50,215 bases of DNA, taken from the IMG/VR virus record IMGVR_UViG_3300017734_000011, positions 1 to 50,215 of that record. The stretch is one strand, 5' to 3'. Position numbers and translations under genes: made by a program. This DNA comes from a virus. Under the pieces are notes generated by a model. The model saw nothing but the letters and a program-made list of their open reading frames with translations. It was not told the DNA's origin and did no database searches. This document shows, one piece after another, positions 8,788 to 15,815 of this stretch (positions are counted from its first letter, which is position 1; the number at the start of each line of letters is the position of its first letter).

Positions 8788-9359
8788 TGGTAAAACCTAT
8801 AGTAAAAGGAATTACTTACGTTTTAGACGCCCTTGGAAACAAGATAGGAGCATTGCCAAGCACTAGCAAAAGCTTAAGTGAGTATTCTGATATTATTGAC
8901 CAAAGTGTACAGTTAGACACCCCAGACGCTTATAAAAACTTATTTCATACAGATAAAGAGTTTGCCAAAGGTTATGGTGGGGAGTTAAAGTCTGGAGCTT
9001 TGAAATTTGGTAGTGAAGATATGCCTCCATCATTAACAGACAAAGAGCTTACTGATGCTCAAAAAGAGATACAAGAACTTACACAAGATTATCTAAAAGA
9101 CTTGCCAGAAGAAATAACAGTTTATAGATATGGCGATTTAGATGCAAATAGTGGTGTTAGTTCGTTTACATTAAACCCTAATTACAATGTTGATCTTAGC
9201 TTGCCTTGGCAAAAGCGATTGCAAAGTCCACTGCAAGCATTTAAAGTAAAGAAAAAAGATATACTAGCAAGCCCAGACATAAACGCCTTCTTTGGTGGTG
9301 GCAGAACATTTGATGAGCAAGAAGTTATTATTAGCAATGACAAAGTAAAGGTTGAGTAA
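8787..9359 (+). CDS. Putative ADP-ribosyltransferase (R-S-ExE type)
   Basis: 190 aa, TAATG-coupled to the previous gene. The C-terminal half carries what look like the three strands of the R-S-E class: Arg114 in ITVYRYG, Ser125/Ser126 in GVSSFTLNP, and the ExE pair Glu177/Glu179 in FDEQEVII, ending VKVE. The N-terminal half (LDTPDAYKNLFHTDKEFAKG) is helical, as is common before this fold. Small for a complete toxin. If real it transfers ADP-ribose from NAD to a target such as RNA polymerase or ribosomal protein, as T4 Alt/ModA do. Confidence 0.6.
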   Translation: MVKPIVKGITYVLDALGNKIGALPSTSKSLSEYSDIIDQSVQLDTPDAYKNLFHTDKEFAKGYGGELKSGALKFGSEDMPPSLTDKELTDAQKEIQELTQDYLKDLPEEITVYRYGDLDANSGVSSFTLNPNYNVDLSLPWQKRLQSPLQAFKVKKKDILASPDINAFFGGGRTFDEQEVIISNDKVKVE

Positions 9360-9553
9360 TGGCTAAGAGAACAAAAATAAAAAAGGTAGCTAACGCTGAA
9401 ATAAGAGCTGCTAAGAAATTTTTAAAATCAAAAGGTCTCGAATCTGATGAGGTAAGCCCAAAGAAGTTTGCTACTGCAGCTAAAAAGCTAGATAAAGGCT
9501 TTCAAGAAACCTTAGAGATATTGGCTAGAACACTATCAGCAGGACAAGTGTAA
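9359..9553 (+). CDS. Small Lys-rich protein
   Basis: 64 aa in a TAATG chain with both neighbours. Alternating Lys/Ala/Arg helices (KKVANAEIRAAKKFLKSKG and SPKKFATAAKKLDKGFQETL). Unrecognised; could be DNA-binding or a small virion protein. Overlapping starts and stops make it a real member of the operon. Confidence 0.75.
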   Translation: MAKRTKIKKVANAEIRAAKKFLKSKGLESDEVSPKKFATAAKKLDKGFQETLEILARTLSAGQV

Positions 9554-10014
9554 TGGATATCAAAGGCTTTTTAAGTAATTTAAAAATGAAAGCACCACAA
9601 GTTGATATTAGTGGTGGTCGCTCAGTAAATCAATTTGTAGTTAATTTGCCAACTAGCACACCTAACATTACAGAAATAAAAAACAGAGCTAGTGGTAGTG
9701 TGGATTTAAATTTTGAAGCACCCTCAATGGTAGAAGGTCAGCCAACTGTATTTGGCATGGGTGGTAGTGGTAATTTTATGGAAGGGCAAGTTAAGTTTCC
9801 AGAAGAACTACAAGTTTATGGTGCTCCTGAAAGTCAACAGTTTGGGCAAGGATTAACAGTGGATCAGATAAGGGCGTATTTAGGTATACCAATTACAGAA
9901 AACACAAGTTTAAATATACAAGGTCAAATAAACCCATACTACTTTGATCCTGTGGATGGAACACCACTTGGAAAAGAGAAGAATATTGGGGCAAACATAG
10001 AGTATAGGTTCTAA
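9553..10014 (+). CDS. Beta-rich protein with outer-membrane-like C-terminus
   Basis: 153 aa, unrecognised. It has alternating-residue strands (GSVDLNFEA, LNIQGQINPYYF) and ends NIGANIEYRF. An aromatic last residue on an alternating strand is the classic signature recognised by the BAM machinery, and similar endings occur in trimmed porin-like barrels. There is no signal peptide, so it would not be exported by Sec; it could instead be carried in the virion. It sits between polyvalent-type genes with 0-1 bp spacing. Confidence 0.7.
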   Translation: MDIKGFLSNLKMKAPQVDISGGRSVNQFVVNLPTSTPNITEIKNRASGSVDLNFEAPSMVEGQPTVFGMGGSGNFMEGQVKFPEELQVYGAPESQQFGQGLTVDQIRAYLGIPITENTSLNIQGQINPYYFDPVDGTPLGKEKNIGANIEYRF

Positions 10015-12690
10015 ATGGCTGAGACTGAGCTAGATAGATTTTTTAGAGAAAACAGAATTAAGGAAGCACAAAGCGTAGAGCCAAGTGTTTTTGAAAATCC
10101 TCAGTATGCTTCTATGATATACAATTCTAATGTGCCTCTAAATCAATTAGAAAAGAATATACAACAATCTCAAGGGGCTACATTAGAGCCATACAATCCT
10201 ACCATGAGAGAAAACATAAAGTATGGCATTAGAGACCTTTTAACATACTTAGGCACACCAGAGGGCACAGCAAGCAATGTGGCTAGAGGTTTTATGGGAA
10301 ACCCTAATGCTGAAGCATTTAGTAAGTCAGTAGGTTTGTTAGACGTTGCACCTATAGTAAACATACCATTCTATTTACAAGAAGCTGGAAGAGGATTTCA
10401 GAGGGCACAAAAAGGAACTGATTATATAGCTCCAGCTATAGAAGGTGGTGCTGCTATATTAGAAGGTGCACTAGTAACAAAACCTTTAGCAAAAAAACTT
10501 AAGGGCTTCTCACAATCACTATCGAAAAAGCTTAGAGGCGATACAGATGTATCAACACCAATCGTAGGAACATTACCTCTTAAATCTGAACCTAAAATGT
10601 TAGCAAGTACAAGAAGAATGCCACCAGGTGGTGGTAATGTTATGACAAACCCAAGAAAGTTAGATGAGTTAGGTTTTTTCTATAAATCAGAAGAAGTTGC
10701 TAACAAAATGAAACAAAACAAAGGTAGTGGAGCTGACTTTAAAAAATATTTTCAGAATCAAGGCGTAACTGAAGCCGAGTTAGCTGATACTGGTCTTGAT
10801 GATCTGTTTAAGGTTACAAGCAGACCTATTACAAAAAAGGACATATTACTTAAAATTAGAATGAATAAACTGCAATTATATGAGGATGTTTACCAAGACA
10901 ATCCAGTTGCAGAAGGTTCAAGCCTTATATTTGAGAATATAGCTGACAAAATATCAGAAACACCTTCATATAATAAATTTAGCAATTATGAAATAGATCA
11001 GCTAAATAGAGGTCTAAAAGTATCAGACGAAACACGAGCAGAAACAGAGCTAGTAAATCCTTCAAAAGTTTTGGAAGACACAAAGACAGGATACAGAATA
11101 GTTTATGATGATGAGAGCAACAGCTTTCTTAGTTTTGATAAAGATGCTGATATCTTCGATATTTCCCAATCAGAACAATATAAAATGTTGAGTGATTATG
11201 GCGATGATATGGATGCATTTAGATTTAACGAAATAGCTACTCCAGGCAACATAAACGAATCCATAGTTCAGACAGAAAGTTTTGCTATACAAAATGGCGA
11301 TTATATTGCTAAAGATGCTAGATTTTCAGAGAGCACACAACAAGGTGGCTCTAATTACAGAGAGTTTGTAATAGGTAAGCAATCAAATAACCCAACTTCA
11401 GCAAGATTAGGTGAGTATAGCGATATCGATGATTACCAAAATCCAACTCACTTTCCAAACTATAATCCAATTGTTCACCTTCGTACAAAGGATAGAACAT
11501 TAGAAGATGGAAGCAAAACTCTATATGTAGAAGAATTTCAATCAGATAGAGGTCAGGCAGGAAGACAAAGAGGCTTCGCACCAGGCACTAAATCATATGA
11601 GAAAAATAAACAAAAGTTCGATGAAGTAGATGACGAGTTATTTGGATTAAGAAATTTAAAAATCAAATTAACTGCACCAGAACAAGAGCTTTTGTATTCA
11701 CTGAAGAACCCAGGCAGACCACCAATTAGAGTGCCATTACGAGAAGATGTTTCTGGATTAATGGCTGAAAAATACAATCAAGGTGCAAAAATGCCTGAAA
11801 ACGTATTTGATTACGAAAATAGCAGAATGCCTGATGAATATAAGACTATGACTATGGCTGACTACATAGATTTTGTGAACAGTAATAATTTAGAAGATTC
11901 TATAACAACTTCTTTAGAGCCACTTAAAGCTTTGAGAAAAGCTGGATTTGTAGTTGAGCCTTTTGAAAAAATGCCAAAAGAACTTCAAAGGGATATAGTT
12001 GGCACATTCGTAAGATATACATCACCTAGTAAATATGATTTAAGAGGTAACAATCAATTTTCAGATGCAAAGACATTCGAAGCCTATGCAGACGATTTGA
12101 TAGCAAGAAGATATAGGCTTGACACTAAATTATCTGGCAATATTCCTGGTGGAGATGTGGTTGAAACCACTGAGGGATGGACTAAATTTGGTATAAAAAG
12201 ACTATTGCAGAGAGCAGTTCTAGAAGGTCATGACAGTGTTTCATTCTCACCTGGACAAGTCCAAGTTGATAGATGGGGTAATGAAGGACTACTTGAGCAC
12301 TATGAAGATAAAATACCATCTATGGCGAAGAAGGTTGCAGGAAAAGAAAATGTCAGCAAACAAATTGTAGAAATAAGACCAAAAAATTTACATACAGTCG
12401 TAATGCTAAGGGGTAGTTCACCATTAGATAGAGTGTATCAAGTTAAAGAGGTTGGCACTGATCTACCAGTTGCATCATTTAGAACTTTAGAGCAAGCTCA
12501 AAATAACGCTGATTTTAGAAACGCTACTCAAAAACAATCATCATGGACAATAAAAATTACGCCAGAATTAAAAGAAAAAGTTCTTAAGGGATTATCTCTA
12601 TTTACTATGGGTGCAGGAACTGCAATAGGATTAGAGGAGCAGTTAGGGGCACTAAGCAATATGCCTAGTACCCAAGCTAATGCTACCTAG
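10015..12690 (+). CDS. Large polyvalent-type protein
   Basis: 891 aa. The N-terminus (residues 45-160) holds Ala/Gly-rich amphipathic segments. The key domain spans about 440-760: YREFVIG, HFPNYNPIVHLRTKDR near 479-494 (His488), YVEEFQSDRGQ at 504-514 (Glu507, Asp511), and GWTKFGIKRLLQRAVLEGHD at 721-740 followed by VSFSPGQVQVDRWG. This H-x-R-x-x-DR / EE-x-QSD / KR-L-A signature matches a domain repeatedly found in large polyvalent proteins. A hydrophobic tail ends the chain. Likely virion-carried; biochemical activity unknown. The stop overlaps a convergent lipoprotein gene by 3 bp at CTAG. Confidence 0.75.
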   Translation: MAETELDRFFRENRIKEAQSVEPSVFENPQYASMIYNSNVPLNQLEKNIQQSQGATLEPYNPTMRENIKYGIRDLLTYLGTPEGTASNVARGFMGNPNAEAFSKSVGLLDVAPIVNIPFYLQEAGRGFQRAQKGTDYIAPAIEGGAAILEGALVTKPLAKKLKGFSQSLSKKLRGDTDVSTPIVGTLPLKSEPKMLASTRRMPPGGGNVMTNPRKLDELGFFYKSEEVANKMKQNKGSGADFKKYFQNQGVTEAELADTGLDDLFKVTSRPITKKDILLKIRMNKLQLYEDVYQDNPVAEGSSLIFENIADKISETPSYNKFSNYEIDQLNRGLKVSDETRAETELVNPSKVLEDTKTGYRIVYDDESNSFLSFDKDADIFDISQSEQYKMLSDYGDDMDAFRFNEIATPGNINESIVQTESFAIQNGDYIAKDARFSESTQQGGSNYREFVIGKQSNNPTSARLGEYSDIDDYQNPTHFPNYNPIVHLRTKDRTLEDGSKTLYVEEFQSDRGQAGRQRGFAPGTKSYEKNKQKFDEVDDELFGLRNLKIKLTAPEQELLYSLKNPGRPPIRVPLREDVSGLMAEKYNQGAKMPENVFDYENSRMPDEYKTMTMADYIDFVNSNNLEDSITTSLEPLKALRKAGFVVEPFEKMPKELQRDIVGTFVRYTSPSKYDLRGNNQFSDAKTFEAYADDLIARRYRLDTKLSGNIPGGDVVETTEGWTKFGIKRLLQRAVLEGHDSVSFSPGQVQVDRWGNEGLLEHYEDKIPSMAKKVAGKENVSKQIVEIRPKNLHTVVMLRGSSPLDRVYQVKEVGTDLPVASFRTLEQAQNNADFRNATQKQSSWTIKITPELKEKVLKGLSLFTMGAGTAIGLEEQLGALSNMPSTQANAT

Positions 12691-12818
12691 TTTAAACTCA
12701 CTAAAGTACCTACAAGCGTTCCTAGCCATATAGCCTTATCAACATGCATATTATTTAATTTGTAAGAACAAGAACTTAGTGATAATAAAAGCAAAATTGT
12801 AATTACAAAACTTTTCAT
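12687..12818 (-). CDS. Tiny lipoprotein (43 aa)
   Basis: ATG at 12818 overlaps the upstream stop (ATGA). Residues 1-17 are a lipoprotein signal peptide: Lys2, a hydrophobic stretch and lipobox LSSC with Cys17 as the lipidation site. The mature part is only about 27 residues and contains a second hydrophobic run (AIWLGTLVGTLVSL). It ends the four-gene minus operon and meets the plus-strand 891-aa gene at CTAG. Candidate roles are superinfection exclusion or outer spanin; the length is very short for a spanin. Confidence 0.75.
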   Translation of the reverse strand: MKSFVITILLLLSLSSCSYKLNNMHVDKAIWLGTLVGTLVSLN

Positions 12819-13030
12819 TTAATTCTAGCCTTTCTTAATAATTGTGCACAAATAACTCTGTTAAAGTTATGTCTATTAATTAAGTATTTATGCAAAGCCT
12901 TAATATTAGTCTTAGCTCTAATACAAAGAAGATACCCGTAATAAAACCTATGGGCATCCTTGGAGATATAAGCGTCACCTATGCATTGAAATACTGAGGT
13001 GTATCCTTTTATCATACTCATCATTGTCAT
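12815..13030 (-). CDS. Conserved small phage protein
   Basis: 71 aa. ATGA overlaps at both ends couple it to the peptidase-like gene before it and the lipoprotein after it. The block GDAYISKDAHRFYYGYLLC, then ALHKYLINRHNFNRVICAQLL, looks conserved, but I do not recognise a function. Basic, with three Cys. Confidence 0.75.
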   Translation of the reverse strand: MTMMSMIKGYTSVFQCIGDAYISKDAHRFYYGYLLCIRAKTNIKALHKYLINRHNFNRVICAQLLRKARIK

Positions 13031-13494
13031 GCCTCTACCTTCTCGTAATAAGCGTTAATAGTCCTAATAGCCTTGACGCCTTCCCAATATGAGTATCTAG
13101 TATCCCAAGTATCGTAAACAATGCCATCTTTCATAGTCATCATATGATTATTTATGCAGACAATAATGTTCTTGAGCTTACTCAATTGGTCAAGTCTTGT
13201 CCTTTCTTTAGAACCAAACTTAATTAATGGCACATATCGATAGCCTTTTCCAAGAATATAATCATGATACACCTTCTTAAAATTACCATTTCTAGGTGTG
13301 GCACTTTTCATCTTCTTAGATACTTTGTTATTTCGTGACTTCTTATAGGCTTTGTTGAGTTGGTATAACTCGTCATAAATAACCTTATAGTCAGTATTGG
13401 TTGAGATGGAGATTGCCCTTACGACACAATCCCCAGCTTCACCTTTAAAGTATTTTGATCTACCACCATCGTGGTATCTGTAATCTACATCCAT
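13027..13494 (-). CDS. Putative cysteine-peptidase-fold (C39-like) protein
   Basis: Start set at ATG 13494, which overlaps the upstream stop (TAATG) and has GGAGG 7 nt before it; 155 aa. GDCVVRAIS with Cys23, NNHMMTMKDG with His117, and YDTWD with Asp128 (or 131) are spaced like the Cys-His-Asp triad of papain-like/C39 folds. Similar proteins occur in early regions of many phages. It might cleave a host or phage protein, or be an inactive scaffold. Fold inferred from the triad pattern only. Confidence 0.6.
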   Translation of the reverse strand: MDVDYRYHDGGRSKYFKGEAGDCVVRAISISTNTDYKVIYDELYQLNKAYKKSRNNKVSKKMKSATPRNGNFKKVYHDYILGKGYRYVPLIKFGSKERTRLDQLSKLKNIIVCINNHMMTMKDGIVYDTWDTRYSYWEGVKAIRTINAYYEKVEA

Positions 13495-13727
13495 TAGCAA
13501 CCCTCCCTATATTGTGACCAATACTCTTCCCAAGCCCAATGGCAAACATCACTAATCATGTCGTCATATGCACCTACGATAAATTGACCATTACCAAGTT
13601 TTTTAATTTTATTACAAGTTATATCAAATAACTCAGTAACATTCTCTGATTCTGAAACCATATTAACAGTTATGTTGTTTACGATAGTTTCTTCAATATC
13701 CATTAGAAAGTTTTTGTATTTACTCAT
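13494..13727 (-). CDS. Small hypothetical protein, first gene of minus operon
   Basis: 77 aa with SD AAGGA at 13736-13740. N-terminus MSKYKNFLMDIEETIVNNI, C-terminus with clustered aromatic residues (CHWAWEEYWSQYREGC). Unrecognised. Transcribed from the minus promoter at 13762-13790 through the shared leader. Confidence 0.75.
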   Translation of the reverse strand: MSKYKNFLMDIEETIVNNITVNMVSESENVTELFDITCNKIKKLGNGQFIVGAYDDMISDVCHWAWEEYWSQYREGC

Positions 13728-13735
13728 TTTGTTTT

Positions 13736-13755
13736 TCCTTATTTAGTTGTTCGTT
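13736..13755 (-). promoter_or_regulatory. Shared 5' leader box, copy B
   Basis: Reads AACGAACAACTAAATAAGGA on the minus strand, the most divergent of five copies. It begins 6 nt after the -10 hexamer, so it should be the first bases of the mRNA, and ends in the Shine-Dalgarno sequence of the 77-aa gene. Confidence 0.65.
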
Positions 13756-13761
13756 GAAATG

Positions 13762-13790
13762 ATTCTATCATATACAAAAAGCAATGTCAA
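13762..13790 (-). promoter_or_regulatory. Sigma70-type promoter, minus operon
   Basis: TTGACA (13785-13790) and TAGAAT (13762-13767) with a 17-bp spacer, preceded by GGG. Near-consensus. It drives the four-gene operon ending in the lipoprotein and diverges from the plus promoter at 13826. Confidence 0.85.
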
Positions 13791-13825
13791 CCCATAAAAA
13801 ATGTTAAATAAACCCAAATTAGATG

Positions 13826-13854
13826 TTGACATATGTATTTACATTTGCTATAAC
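13826..13854 (+). promoter_or_regulatory. Sigma70-type promoter, plus
   Basis: TTGACA (13826-13831) and TATAAC (13849-13854) with a 17-bp spacer: strong. It reads toward the 41-aa and 49-aa genes and perhaps the SleB hydrolase. It lies 35 bp from the divergent minus promoter, so a regulator bound between them could act on both. Confidence 0.85.
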
Positions 13855-13870
13855 AATTAAATAGACGAAA

Positions 13871-13890
13871 AACGATTAACAAAATTTGGA
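13871..13890 (+). promoter_or_regulatory. Shared 5' leader box, copy A
   Basis: AACGATTAACAAAATTTGGA, the only plus-strand copy of the leader found before four minus transcription units. It includes the ribosome site (TTGGAG) of the 41-aa gene. It lies 16 nt past the -10, farther than in the other copies. Confidence 0.7.
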
Positions 13891-13897
13891 GTAAAAA

Positions 13898-14023
13898 ATG
13901 AAAGTTAAAGATAGAAAGTCAAAAGTACACTCAACAAGTAGAGGTTGGGAAAAAGCTTTAAAGAAAAGAGGTAATAAAAAGCAAAGACAATTCGACAAGA
14001 AACTTTCAAAAGGAGGATATTAA
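13898..14023 (+). CDS. Small basic protein (41 aa)
   Basis: ATG 13898 after GGAG. MKVKDRKSKVHSTSRGWEKA, then a Lys/Arg/Gln-rich end. Its last codons contain the AGGAGG ribosome site of the next gene, so the two are arranged as a pair. Early-type promoter and leader. Function unknown; could bind nucleic acid. Confidence 0.75.
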   Translation: MKVKDRKSKVHSTSRGWEKALKKRGNKKQRQFDKKLSKGGY

Positions 14024-14024
14024 T

Positions 14025-14174
14025 ATGGAAGAAGTACAAGCTTTAGTTCACATAACTAATTTAATAGAAGATAAAGGTGTAGAAAAGTGCACACCAAAAA
14101 CTCAAGAGGCGTATGAGATTTTAAAAGAATTAGCACATAAATTAGAAACTGAATATGTAATTTACAGACCATAA
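14025..14174 (+). CDS. Small acidic helical protein (49 aa)
   Basis: ATG 14025, 1 bp after the preceding stop, with AGGAGG upstream. MEEVQALVHITNLIEDKG, then a helical segment, ending EYVIYRP. Unrecognised; the strong ribosome site and tight spacing support it as a gene. Confidence 0.75.
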   Translation: MEEVQALVHITNLIEDKGVEKCTPKTQEAYEILKELAHKLETEYVIYRP

Positions 14175-14221
14175 GAAAGTTAATACACTATAAGATAATC
14201 TAATAGACTGGGAGGTTTATT

Positions 14222-14698
14222 ATGAAGATACTTTTGACGCTAACACTGTTAGCAGTGGTCACTATGTTCGCTCATAACTGCCGCAGTGATGAGGTAAACT
14301 GTTTAGCCCTTAATATATACCACGAAGCACGAAATCAGCCTACAGTGGGCAAATTAGCAGTAGCAATGGTGACTTTAAATAGAGTAAAAGACGAAAGGTT
14401 TCCAAACACTGTATGTGGCGTAGTTTTCCAGGGTCATTATAAGAATAATCAGCCAATTAAACACAAATGTCAGTTTAGTTGGTGGTGCGATGGCAAATCA
14501 GACAAGCCAAAAGATTTGCAATCTTGGGAATATTCGTTACAGTTGGCTAAGTCTATACATGAAGGGCATTTAGATAATATAGATTTAGTAAAAGATGCCA
14601 CACATTATCATGCAATTTATGTTAGACCTTATTGGGTTAACGCCAAACGTAAGATAAGGATAATTGCTGATCATGTCTTCTACAGTTGGGAAAAATAA
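14222..14698 (+). CDS. Secreted SleB-type cell wall hydrolase (endolysin-like)
   Basis: 158 aa with GGGAGG upstream. Residues 1-18 form a Sec signal or signal-anchor (MKILLTLTLLAVVTMFAH). The mature domain matches the SleB/hydrolase_2 family: CLALNIYHEARNQP with catalytic Glu35, VAMVTLNRV, FPNTVCGVVFQ, KCQFSWWCDG and ATHYHAIYVRPYW. These enzymes cleave the glycan strand of peptidoglycan. The secretory start suggests holin-independent export. A separate GH24 lysozyme lies at 31927. Confidence 0.9.
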   Translation: MKILLTLTLLAVVTMFAHNCRSDEVNCLALNIYHEARNQPTVGKLAVAMVTLNRVKDERFPNTVCGVVFQGHYKNNQPIKHKCQFSWWCDGKSDKPKDLQSWEYSLQLAKSIHEGHLDNIDLVKDATHYHAIYVRPYWVNAKRKIRIIADHVFYSWEK

Positions 14699-14990
14699 TT
14701 TTGATTTTTGCAAACGATGTGGAACTAGATTAAAACAAGTACAAAAGAGATATGCCGCTAGGTGTTGCTCAGAATGTCTTGTTGCTGAAAATAGACCAAA
14801 CTATGAATATTCTATGGCATGTAGAGAGGCTATGAACGCTGATAGCGATGAATCAGATGGGGGAAACGTATTTGAGGATGACCCAAAAGCAGTCAATGAA
14901 ATAGAGTATGGCAAAGTTACAAAACAGTCAGTAGGTTATGTATATACAGAAAGCCCCATGGCTGAACCAATTGTAGATATAAAAAAATAA
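14673..14990 (+). CDS. Cys-rich, zinc-finger-like protein
   Basis: About 105 aa from ATG 14673 (a TTG at 14664 is closer to the AAGGA and is an alternative). It overlaps the SleB gene by 26 bp. The N-terminal CKRCGTRLKQVQKRYAARCC followed by SEC is a probable zinc ribbon (CxxC...CCxxC). The rest is acidic, ending EPIVDIKK. Function unknown; a nucleic-acid or protein adaptor is plausible. Confidence 0.65.
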   Translation: MSSTVGKNNFDFCKRCGTRLKQVQKRYAARCCSECLVAENRPNYEYSMACREAMNADSDESDGGNVFEDDPKAVNEIEYGKVTKQSVGYVYTESPMAEPIVDIKK

Positions 14991-15019
14991 TATTTGGCTT
15001 TTAGTTCATATCAGTTATT

Positions 15020-15142
15020 ATGGATGGCATGAATAGAGCATCATTTCCATCACTAATGACGAAAGGAAACAAAAAAATGTATGGCAAAAAAACTAAGAAA
15101 AAAGTTGTTAAGAAAAAAGGTAAGAAGTATGGAAAAAAGTAA
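15020..15142 (+). CDS. Tiny Lys-rich protein (40 aa)
   Basis: Frame open from ATG 15020, with in-frame ATGs at 15029, 15056 and 15077. The sequence contains MNRASFPSLMT, then GNKKMYGKK and a run of Lys. AAAGGAA lies before 15077, so a 21-aa form is possible, but the MNRASFP start resembles a small conserved protein of other phages in my memory. Extremely basic. Confidence 0.6.
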   Translation: MDGMNRASFPSLMTKGNKKMYGKKTKKKVVKKKGKKYGKK

Positions 15143-15275
15143 AGATGTAGAGATTTTAGTTACTGGCGTCTCTATGTCTGGAGAGGTTAAACTAAATGAA
15201 CACAATAGAACTACTGAAGAGAATAAAGAACAATCTACGAGAACAGAAATCTGCGATAGCAGAGAAGATGATTGA
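15129..15275 (+). CDS. Possible small acidic protein
   Basis: 48 aa from ATG 15129 (MEKSKDVEILVTGVSMSGEV, then an acidic/polar tail). It overlaps the tiny Lys-rich gene by 14 bp and the next gene by 80 bp. The N-terminal half looks protein-like; the C-terminal half is merely the other frame of the next gene. Kept as a possibility only. Confidence 0.3.
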   Translation: MEKSKDVEILVTGVSMSGEVKLNEHNRTTEENKEQSTRTEICDSREDD

Positions 15276-15393
15276 AGGTAGAGAAACAGACTTTCATTCA
15301 TATCAAAAAGACGTTGGTATAGCCCAAGGACTTGAAGAAGCTTGTGTTATAATCGACAAAACATTAACTGACTTAGATCAAGGAGATGAATAA
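15196..15393 (+). CDS. Small helical conserved phage protein
   Basis: 65 aa with GGAGAGG upstream of ATG 15196. Two helices (NTIELLKRIKNNLREQKSAI and an EEACVIIDKTLTDLDQ end) suggest a small coiled-coil protein. It directly precedes the GroES-like gene and the scaffold. Function unknown. Confidence 0.75.
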   Translation: MNTIELLKRIKNNLREQKSAIAEKMIEGRETDFHSYQKDVGIAQGLEEACVIIDKTLTDLDQGDE

Positions 15394-15395
15394 AC

Positions 15396-15803
15396 ATGTC
15401 TCATCAACATGACGTAGCGAAGCTATATACCGATGAAGAGTCAAAGGCTACAATCGGTTCCCACCAACTTCCAACACCTATGGGTTGGAAAATTCTAATA
15501 CAACCAAACCAAGCCAAACAAAAAACTAAAAGTGGCATAATACTTCCAGAAAAAGCAAAAGAGAACGAAGCATATCTTACTGCTCATGGAACAGTTGCAG
15601 CTATTGGTGAGCTTGCTTACAGAGAAAGAGAAAGTGGAGCAAGTTGGCGTATCTATAATAAGCCAAAGGTAGGTGATAAGGTCACATATGGTAAATATGC
15701 TGGACAAAAACTTACAATCAATGGCGTTAGATTTCTTTTATTAAACGATGATGAAGTTACAAGCATTCTGCCTGAAGGCGTTGATGTAACTGCATATATA
15801 TAA
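15396..15803 (+). CDS. GroES-like co-chaperonin
   Basis: 135 aa, GGAG upstream. The Cpn10 fold is visible: PMGWKILIQP at 28-37, a mobile-loop equivalent KTKSGIILP at 43-51, HGTVAAIG at 64-71, KVGDKVTYGKYAG at 91-103 and LLLNDDEVTSIL at 115-126. The insert at 73-89 is longer than in GroES. T4 gp31 and related phage co-chaperonins partner with host GroEL to fold the capsid protein; its place just before scaffold and capsid genes fits that. Confidence 0.85.
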   Translation: MSHQHDVAKLYTDEESKATIGSHQLPTPMGWKILIQPNQAKQKTKSGIILPEKAKENEAYLTAHGTVAAIGELAYRERESGASWRIYNKPKVGDKVTYGKYAGQKLTINGVRFLLLNDDEVTSILPEGVDVTAYI

Positions 15804-15815
15804 TAGGAGGTTGTA

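Noticed and set aside
14175-14221. Promoter before the SleB gene (TATAAG/TAAGAT)
   Set aside because: No acceptable -35 sequence 15-19 bp upstream; the gene may be read from the promoter at 13826.
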